Assembly: GCF_947498005.1 (NCBI RefSeq)
Contig: NZ_CANMIW010000001.1
Location: 310,001-374,000, forward strand
Length of the DNA stretch: 64,000 bases
Direction of reading: 5' to 3'
From: an uncultured Winogradskyella sp.
GTDB taxonomy: Bacteria > Bacteroidota > Bacteroidia > Flavobacteriales > Flavobacteriaceae
Shown here: positions 58,128-64,000 of the stretch, in pieces
Layout: each line of letters opens with the position of its first letter
How positions within the stretch are numbered: the first letter of the stretch is position 1
Program-made: the position numbers and the translations under genes
The notes under the pieces: model-generated
Databases searched by the model: none
Seen by the model: only the letters and a program-made list of their open reading frames with translations
What the model was told of the DNA's origin: nothing

Positions 58128-58880
58128 ATGAAAAAGAAATTAGAATCAGAATTAGTTAGCATTGCACATAGGATTCTAAAATTAAAAGGAAGAGAGGATG
58201 TAGATCAATTGCATGCGGAAGTTTCTCAGCTTTATGAAAAGTTAACGGTTTTAAAATTTGCTCAAGAAAATTTTGAAGAGAATATGCCAACCATTGGTAA
58301 CGACTCTTCGTTTTTTGACATGTTAGATACCGCTTTTAATAATAAGGTAAGTGATAATATAGAAGTTGAAGACAGAACCTATGTTAATGTAGATGAGGTT
58401 GAAGATGATGGCATTATGGAACCTGTGATGACCAAAATAAAGGATATGTTTGAACATATGCCAAAAGAATCTGAACCTGAAGATGCACTATTAGAAAAAG
58501 CGTTACCAAATGATATAAAAACGTCAACATCTGTTGAATTTGAAAACATTACTTCTGGTTTTGAAGAAATCCCAGAATTTGAACCCATTGAAGACGCTAA
58601 AAAACGAGAGGCAGATTCTGCTAAGAAATCATTAAATGATAAGTTAAAAGGGAAACGACTTAATATTGGTCTCAATGATAAGTTGGCATTTATTAAACAT
58701 TTGTTTGATGGTAAAAATGAAGATTATGATCGTGTGATTTCTCAGATTAACACGATGCATTCTTTAGATGAAACAAAACAATTAATATTAGATATGGTTA
58801 AACCAGACTATAATAATTGGGCAGGAAAAGAGGAATTTGAAACGCGTTTTATGGAGTTGGTAGAAGGGAAATTTAGTTAA
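58128..58880 (+). CDS. Conserved Bacteroidota protein of unknown function next to rsmI
   Basis: 250 aa. The N-terminal part is coiled-coil-like (about 1-45), the middle is acidic and low in structure, and the C-terminus has a conserved helical stretch (LNIGLNDKLAFIKHLFDGKNEDYDRVISQINTMHS). It has no signal or membrane segment. It precedes rsmI by 12 bp and is divergent from tdk. I recognise the genomic context, not the function. Confidence 0.7.
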   Translation: MKKKLESELVSIAHRILKLKGREDVDQLHAEVSQLYEKLTVLKFAQENFEENMPTIGNDSSFFDMLDTAFNNKVSDNIEVEDRTYVNVDEVEDDGIMEPVMTKIKDMFEHMPKESEPEDALLEKALPNDIKTSTSVEFENITSGFEEIPEFEPIEDAKKREADSAKKSLNDKLKGKRLNIGLNDKLAFIKHLFDGKNEDYDRVISQINTMHSLDETKQLILDMVKPDYNNWAGKEEFETRFMELVEGKFS

Positions 58881-58892
58881 CAAATTTATTAG

Positions 58893-59567
58893 ATGAGCAA
58901 ACTCTACCTTGTCCCAACACCAATAGGAAATTTAAAAGACATTACTTTTAGAGCTGTTGAGGTTCTAAAAGACGTGGATTTAATTTTGGCTGAAGACACC
59001 AGAACTTCAGGGAAACTTTTAAAGCATTTTGAAATCACTACACAGATGCAAAGCCATCATATGCACAATGAGCATAAAACGGTTAATCATTTAATTGAAA
59101 AATTAAAAGCTGGTTTAACCATTGCAGTTATTAGTGATGCTGGCACACCAGCTATTTCAGATCCTGGATTTTTATTAGTAAGAGCATGCGTTGAAAACAA
59201 TATTGAAGTAGATTGTTTGCCGGGTGCAACAGCTTTTGTACCAGCTTTAGTAAATAGTGGTTTACCCAATGATAAGTTTGTTTTTGAAGGATTTCTGCCG
59301 GTTAAAAAAGGGAGGCAAACACGTTTTTTACTACTCGCTGAAGAAACCAGAACCATGATTTTTTACGAAAGTCCACACAAGTTGGTGAAGACCTTAGGGC
59401 ATTTCTGTGAATATTTTGGAGAAGACCGACCAGTTTCTGTGTCTAGAGAAATAACTAAACTTTACGAAGAGACTATACGAGGAACGGCAAAAGAAGTTTT
59501 AGAACATTACACTAACAAACCGCCAAAAGGTGAAATAGTTATAATTGTAGGAGGAAAAAGCAAATAA
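58893..59567 (+). CDS. rsmI: 16S rRNA (cytidine1402-2'-O)-methyltransferase
   Basis: 224 aa, tetrapyrrole-methylase fold. LVPTPIGNLKDITFRAVEVLK, AEDTRTSGKLL, VISDAGTPAISDPG and LPGATAFVPALV are all characteristic. It modifies the decoding centre of 16S rRNA. It is coupled to the HopJ gene, which starts 1 bp after its stop. Confidence 0.95.
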   Translation: MSKLYLVPTPIGNLKDITFRAVEVLKDVDLILAEDTRTSGKLLKHFEITTQMQSHHMHNEHKTVNHLIEKLKAGLTIAVISDAGTPAISDPGFLLVRACVENNIEVDCLPGATAFVPALVNSGLPNDKFVFEGFLPVKKGRQTRFLLLAEETRTMIFYESPHKLVKTLGHFCEYFGEDRPVSVSREITKLYEETIRGTAKEVLEHYTNKPPKGEIVIIVGGKSK

Positions 59568-59568
59568 T

Positions 59569-59913
59569 ATGATTTTAAACGAATTTATAAATAAATTGAA
59601 GTCTAATTTAGAGTCAACGGATTTTTCTGAAACAATGACAGTAATAGAAGAAAATTATGTGTTTACACCAAGTGCTTTTACTAATGGAACACTAGAAAAT
59701 GACGAAGGTCAAAACTCAGGTTCTTGTAAGTTATTTGCTTTTGCAAAAGACCAGAATTTAACCAAAAAAGAAACCTTGGCTTGTTTTGGAAGTTATTATT
59801 TTGAAGATGTTTTAAAAGAACCAAACGGAACAGGACACCAAAACATTAGAAATTTCATGATTTCAGGTTTTGAAGGCTTAAGCTTTAAACAATTCCCACT
59901 AAAAAAGAGGTAA
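59569..59913 (+). CDS. HopJ type III effector family protein
   Basis: 114 aa. The family pattern is visible as DFSETMTVIEENYVFTPSAFTNG and KLFAFAKDQNLTKKETLACFGSYY. Despite the name, small HopJ proteins are common in free-living bacteria without type III secretion, and their role is unknown. It begins 1 bp after rsmI. Confidence 0.85.
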   Translation: MILNEFINKLKSNLESTDFSETMTVIEENYVFTPSAFTNGTLENDEGQNSGSCKLFAFAKDQNLTKKETLACFGSYYFEDVLKEPNGTGHQNIRNFMISGFEGLSFKQFPLKKR

Positions 59914-59922
59914 TTCGTTGTC

Positions 59923-59943
59923 ATCCTGAATTTATTTCAGGAT
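59923..59943. repeat. Palindromic intergenic repeat, family B
   Basis: ATCCTGAA - TTTAT - TTCAGGAT. It is related to the copy at 35799-35819. Confidence 0.6.
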
Positions 59944-59962
59944 CTAATTAAATTTATTTCCT

Positions 59963-60532
59963 TTGGAAGATTTACTTCATAACATAAGCCAATGCACTAT
60001 TTGCAAAGCACATTTACCATTAGGTCCAAGACCAGTTGCTACCGCTCATATTAAATCTAAAATTGTAATAATTGGCCAAGCACCTGGAACAAAAGTTCAC
60101 AATTCCGGAATTCCTTGGGATGACCAAAGTGGGAAAAAATTAAGACAATGGCTTAATGTCACAGACGAGCAATTCTACAACACAGAAAATTTTGCCATTA
60201 TACCTATGGGATTTTGCTATCCTGGAAAAGGAAAAACAGGAGATTTACCACCAAGACCAGAATGTGCTCCACAATGGCATACGCCATTATTAGAAAAAAT
60301 GCCAAATGTTGAGTTAATTATTTTAATTGGCGCTTATGCACAGAAGTATTATTTAAAAGATAAAAAAAACTTGACAGAGCGTGTTGGCGATTACAAGGAC
60401 TATTTGCCCAAATATTTTCCGATTCCGCATCCATCGCCTACGAATCGTTTTTGGCGAAGTAAGAATCCTTGGTTTGAGGAGTTGGTTGTGGATGAGTTGC
60501 AGAAGAAGATAGAAGAATTATTGAAGCGGTAA
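59963..60532 (+). CDS. Uracil-DNA glycosylase family protein, TTG start
   Basis: 189 aa. An N-terminal CTIC pair precedes the motif IIGQAPGTKVHNSGIPWDDQSG, and the C-terminal motif is HPSPTNRFW. This fits the family 4/5-like uracil-DNA glycosylase superfamily; the full Fe-S cysteine set is not complete. The start is TTG at 59963, since no ATG occurs before the CTIC motif. It probably removes uracil from DNA, but this divergent member may differ in substrate. Confidence 0.75.
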   Translation: MEDLLHNISQCTICKAHLPLGPRPVATAHIKSKIVIIGQAPGTKVHNSGIPWDDQSGKKLRQWLNVTDEQFYNTENFAIIPMGFCYPGKGKTGDLPPRPECAPQWHTPLLEKMPNVELIILIGAYAQKYYLKDKKNLTERVGDYKDYLPKYFPIPHPSPTNRFWRSKNPWFEELVVDELQKKIEELLKR

Positions 60533-60575
60533 AGAATTTTGACTTATCCAGTTATTGGGAATAATGCATAATATA

Positions 60576-60791
60576 CTAGTCTTTATATTTCTTTTTTACG
60601 TTTTTCTTTGATGGTAGATTGAAGAACCTTTCCACAGGAATCTTACTAAAAAAATTACCTAATGCTTCAATCTTCTGATTAGGTGTATCTCTTAGTTCAC
60701 GAACCATTATAAGAACCCATATTAGAAATATTACGAAACAGACACTAATTATTAAGGTTATAAATACGATTGTGAATTTAAATATTTCCAT
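60576..60791 (-). CDS. Small membrane protein of unknown function
   Basis: 71 aa. One hydrophobic helix (about 6-30, IVFITLIISVCFVIFLIWVLIMV) followed by a polar basic tail ending KKNVKKKYKD. No family recognised. No close partner gene is visible in the same direction. Confidence 0.5.
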   Translation of the reverse strand: MEIFKFTIVFITLIISVCFVIFLIWVLIMVRELRDTPNQKIEALGNFFSKIPVERFFNLPSKKNVKKKYKD

Positions 60792-60986
60792 TGATAGTTT
60801 ATTTAAGCTAAATTATAACACATGTTTACAATTAACTATGATTTCGTTTGCAAGGTACTATTGACACTATTAAAAAAAAAGGACAGTAAAAACATGGAAT
60901 TAAATATCTGTTAAACAGTTGTTTGTGTGGTTTTGGTTCAAATAATTTTTAAAGATGAATCGAATGTTGGTTGATTTTTTTAAAAT

Positions 60987-61028
60987 AAAAAGGGGACAAT
61001 TTTACCATATTGTAAAACTGTCCCTTTT
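60987..61028. terminator. Bidirectional terminator
   Basis: AAAAGGGGACA pairs with TGTCCCTTTT, and inner TTTTAC with GTAAAA, around a short loop. Confidence 0.7.
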
Positions 61029-61122
61029 GTGTGTGGCATAATTAAATAAACCTCACTATTTCTAGTAAGGTTTTAATCTAATTTATTTAATAGCGAAGCA
61101 ATTTAAACGTTTATCAATTTAG

Positions 61123-61142
61123 ATTCCTGCCTTCGCAGGAAT
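61123..61142. repeat. Palindromic intergenic repeat, family A (perfect)
   Basis: ATTCCTGC - CTTC - GCAGGAAT. A decayed copy lies at 38854-38875. It precedes the end of the alpha-2-macroglobulin gene by 11 bp. Confidence 0.65.
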
Positions 61143-61153
61143 GATAAAACTAT

Positions 61154-64000
61154 TTAGTCAGCAATCTGTAATTCATTCCCAGAAATCCAAGTTTTGTTCT
61201 CGTCGCCATAATACAGATAAACAGTACTTGCAGGAGCTTGGTAATTGCCAGCAATATCTGCTTTTAGATCTAGTCTTATATTTTTGGTTTCTGAGGCTCT
61301 AAATTCGCGCCAGTAAAACACTAAATAGTTATCAAAAACTTCGTAGTATGCTGCTTTATGTTCTTCTAATAACTTTTTTAGTTGCCAAGGTTGTGCCGTT
61401 GTACCAGAGGGAATCCCAATAATAGCTGTTGTCATAGTGAGTGGTTCTGCTTTTGTGTTGGTCACGTTAATTGAGAAACTTACATTGTCACCAACCGCAT
61501 AGTCGTTTTCCAAGATTGTAGTTTTAAGTTGTAAAGGACATTGGTCAGAACTGTTAGGTAATGTGCTGTCCCAAGTAAGGTTTATACTGTATGGAAATTC
61601 AGTTTTAGGATTGTTAAATTTAACGGCTATGTTTTGTTTACCAGTTGTTAAATAATGTTCAATATTTTGGATGGTAATTTTTCCATCTGTTGTTATTTCT
61701 AGTTTTCTTTTTAATGATTTTCCATTAATCAATAAGGTAATGCTATCATTTTCATTGATCATTTTTTGATTTTGCATCTTAGTATAATTAATTAGTGCTT
61801 TTAAGGCCATTGCAGTGGCTTGTGTAGAGCCAAAACGGTTATACTGTCTTTGCTTAACCAAATAATCAATACCTTTTGTAATTAAAATGTCTGCCGTTGT
61901 AGCTTCTCGCATCAATGCTAATAAAGTTAGCGCTGTGGTTTCAATATTTTTTGAGTTGCCATAAGATCTTGTAATGGTGTTTTCTACAGGCAATTTTTCA
62001 AAGCCATTATCTTCTATATTGTTTTTAATTTTTTCAATTAAGACTTGAGCATTTTCAGTTTTGTTGAGGTTATAACTCGTCATAGCCAATAATGCCATTT
62101 TATAGGTGTCATTACTTTTAATAGCATCATTGAAAGCTGTTGTATATTCTACAGAAAGATCTGCTTCGATTTTTGCTTCGCTTAATGCGTAAATGATATA
62201 CGCATTTGCAACATCAGACGGTGAACTCGCAAAACTATCATAACCCTTTTCACTTTTCTTAAATCCACCTTTTCCATCTTTTCTGCTAAGTAACCATTGT
62301 ACAGTTCTATCAATCATTTTTTGATCTACATCTTTGTAAATGGCTTTCATTTCTGTGAATTCTAAAATGCCGTAAGCGGTTAAAGTTTCGTGAGGAGGTG
62401 TGTTACCAAACCATTCAAAACCACCTTCTGAGGTTTCAAAACTAATGAGTCGTTTGTATCCTTTTTTGATAAAATCCATTGCTTTGGCTTCAATTTCTGG
62501 ATTACTTTTTCCTGATTCTTTCAAATATTTTAATACCATAATATTAGGATATGTAGATGAAGATGTTTGTTCAAAACAGCCATGAGGCTCGCGAATTAAT
62601 GCTTCTATACCATTCATTACATCACCAATCACATCAGTATAAATATTAAATTCTGCAGAGAGCGAGTTTTCAACCACATGATTAAGTTGAAACTCAAAAC
62701 TTTGAGATTTTGAATCAGATAAAGATAATTCAGTTGGAAAGTAAGGACTTAAAATGGTGGCTTGTTTTTTTACCACATCTTTATAATTTTCAGATATTGT
62801 TCTTATGGTAATCTCAACAGCTTCACCTTTTTCAATAGGAATAACTTTAATGTTTTTTGTAACAGCACTATGGCTTTTAATAGTTACGCTATCTTTAAAA
62901 GATTCTACTAATTTTAAATGTTTAGGAAGTCTAATTTCTAGTTTAGTTTCTAGTGTTTTTTCGGTGTCATTAGAAATGGTAATTGGTAATGAAATGATGT
63001 CATTTAAAACCATATAATTTGGTGCTTTAAAATCTACATTCAACATTTTTTTGGTCGCATATAATTTATCTTGTTTACCAACAAGTCCATTGAATCCAAT
63101 ACCTTCAGCTGTAATTTTAAAAGATGTAATGGCATCAGAATTATAAAACTCTAGTTCAGCCAAACCTTCAGCATTTGTTTGTACAACTGGATTCCAATAT
63201 ATGGTTTGCCTAAAGTCTGTACGTTCTTCAGGTAGTGCTGTGCCTTCGTATTTTGGCATGTAAAAGGTGTTTGGCGTATGGGTGTATATTGTATTGAAAT
63301 TATAGAATTGATGCACTGCGTAGTTATTATATTTATGGTTGTTTAATCTCTTTTTACGACCATAACTTAGCCCATCTTTTGTGGAAATAACGATGACTCC
63401 ATAAGCGCCTCTACTGCCATATAACGAGGTTGCTGCAGCATCTTTTAAAACTGTAACGGAAGAAACTTGGTTAGAGTCTAAATCTGCAAAAACCGACTCC
63501 TCATAAGGAACGCCATCAATAACAATTAATGGTTCATTGTTTCCCGATAGTGATCCGAAACCTCTTATTCTCACTGTCGGTGAATTTCCTGGTTGACCAC
63601 TTCCATTTACTATATTTACACCAGCAACCTTACCTGATAATACATTAATAACAGAATTATTGGTGTCAAATTGTTCCGCATTAATATGTGCAATAGCACC
63701 AGATAATTGGCTCCTTTTCATTGTACCATAAGCAACGACCACAACTTCTTCTAGGCTACTATCGTCTTGTTCTAAACCAATATGCGCTATGGCTTTTTGT
63801 TTTATAGGTTTCTTTAATAATTTTTCGTTTTTTATAAACGCTTTAAAACCATCCTTGTTTTCTGTGTTATTATTTTCAGTTTCATTGCCGTAATTGCCTT
63901 TTTTTAGAGTTGTTTTTTTTATGACTAAGCTTTCTCCATTGTCTTTATAAGCTAATAAAGTTAGACTCCGGTTTTTCTGATATTTAAAATTGAAAGACCC
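61154..64000 (-). CDS. Alpha-2-macroglobulin family protein with embedded TonB-plug domain, 5' end outside window
   Basis: Large envelope protein, at least 949 codons in the window; the frame is open to 64000. A SusC/TonB-receptor-type plug domain (VVVAYGTMKRSQLSGAIAHI, GKVAGVNIVNGSG, IRGFGSLSGNNEPLIVIDG, VLKDAAATSLYGSRGAYGVI) spans about 63300-63760. The alpha-2-macroglobulin core follows: MG-type strands, then the thioester motif GCFEQ (about 62567-62581), a helical complement-like alpha domain and a C-terminal beta domain. A thioester motif normally traps attacking proteases. An in-frame GTG near 63742 could be misread as a start, but the upstream reading is long, open and protein-like. 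Confidence 0.85.
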   Translation of the reverse strand, partial: GSFNFKYQKNRSLTLLAYKDNGESLVIKKTTLKKGNYGNETENNNTENKDGFKAFIKNEKLLKKPIKQKAIAHIGLEQDDSSLEEVVVVAYGTMKRSQLSGAIAHINAEQFDTNNSVINVLSGKVAGVNIVNGSGQPGNSPTVRIRGFGSLSGNNEPLIVIDGVPYEESVFADLDSNQVSSVTVLKDAAATSLYGSRGAYGVIVISTKDGLSYGRKKRLNNHKYNNYAVHQFYNFNTIYTHTPNTFYMPKYEGTALPEERTDFRQTIYWNPVVQTNAEGLAELEFYNSDAITSFKITAEGIGFNGLVGKQDKLYATKKMLNVDFKAPNYMVLNDIISLPITISNDTEKTLETKLEIRLPKHLKLVESFKDSVTIKSHSAVTKNIKVIPIEKGEAVEITIRTISENYKDVVKKQATILSPYFPTELSLSDSKSQSFEFQLNHVVENSLSAEFNIYTDVIGDVMNGIEALIREPHGCFEQTSSSTYPNIMVLKYLKESGKSNPEIEAKAMDFIKKGYKRLISFETSEGGFEWFGNTPPHETLTAYGILEFTEMKAIYKDVDQKMIDRTVQWLLSRKDGKGGFKKSEKGYDSFASSPSDVANAYIIYALSEAKIEADLSVEYTTAFNDAIKSNDTYKMALLAMTSYNLNKTENAQVLIEKIKNNIEDNGFEKLPVENTITRSYGNSKNIETTALTLLALMREATTADILITKGIDYLVKQRQYNRFGSTQATAMALKALINYTKMQNQKMINENDSITLLINGKSLKRKLEITTDGKITIQNIEHYLTTGKQNIAVKFNNPKTEFPYSINLTWDSTLPNSSDQCPLQLKTTILENDYAVGDNVSFSINVTNTKAEPLTMTTAIIGIPSGTTAQPWQLKKLLEEHKAAYYEVFDNYLVFYWREFRASETKNIRLDLKADIAGNYQAPASTVYLYYGDENKTWISGNELQIAD

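Larger units (their letters stand above)
60792..61153. other. Intergenic region with hairpins, no gene seen
   Basis: 362 bp. A strong hairpin (60987-61028) and a second smaller one (AACCTCACTA ... TAGTAAGGTT, about 61050-61075) lie here, then a palindromic repeat (61123-61142). No credible ORF. Confidence 0.5.

Noticed and set aside
63740..63742. GTG at 63742 as the start of the alpha-2-macroglobulin gene
   Set aside because: It cuts inside the plug domain; the frame is open and protein-like up to the right edge.

Overview
The window comes from a low-GC member of the Bacteroidota, most likely a marine Flavobacteriaceae. Supporting signs: A/T-rich codon use, promoter elements of the TAnnTTTG type, weak Shine-Dalgarno sequences, two large secreted proteins ending in type IX secretion (T9SS) sorting domains, a predicted PID-CTERM-type peptide, a SusC-like plug domain, and family-typical neighbours such as rpmF-fabH-accB-accC. 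I cannot name the genus from sequence alone.

Positions 1-17213 form one nitrate assimilation regulon. On the minus strand lie a single-chain nitrate reductase (Mo domain, FAD domain and BFD [2Fe-2S] domain), a NarX/NarL-like sensor kinase and response regulator, a DUF4202 protein, and NirD and NirB. On the plus strand lie an FNR-like Crp-family regulator, an NrtABCD-type ABC importer and an outer-membrane beta-barrel. A 10-bp palindromic core GTATTAATAC, in a 16-bp palindrome, sits before nitrate reductase, the FNR-like gene and the nrt operon, with a one-mismatch copy before nirB; it is a candidate shared operator.

Positions 17422-34258 are mostly housekeeping: EcsC, a small PID-CTERM-like peptide with a structured leader, ribE, pdxA, DUF177, rpmF, fabH, accB, accC, a secreted reprolysin-like protease, an FAD oxidoreductase, a monofunctional transglycosylase, a run of envelope proteins of unknown function, and a GreA-like protein.

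Positions 34377-41930 are the most unusual part: a minus-strand RNA-repair island encoding RtcB ligase, a slipin, PrfH (a GGQ release-factor homologue), a TPR protein and three or four unknown small proteins. Between PrfH/TPR and slipin lies a structured RNA locus holding a tRNA-Tyr and two tandem tRNA-like modules. In these, the T-arm and 3' acceptor strand precede the 5' acceptor strand and D-arm, joined by a 3-4 nt loop, so they are circularly permuted. One 40-bp promoter architecture recurs at three places: before rtcB, before the RNA locus, and before an unknown gene at the right end. The PrfH-RtcB pairing is known to respond to nuclease damage of translation RNAs; the permuted RNAs and shared promoter appear to be new elements, as far as I can judge without searching.

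Positions 42041-64000 return to ordinary flavobacterial content: a CAP-domain protein with a WYL regulator, an ABC ATPase, a T9SS VCBS/ASPIC protein paired with a diheme cytochrome, a large HAD protein, an S9 peptidase, asd, mscL, alr-tdk, a conserved gene with rsmI and HopJ, a uracil-DNA glycosylase-like protein, and an alpha-2-macroglobulin with an embedded TonB plug domain that runs off the right edge.
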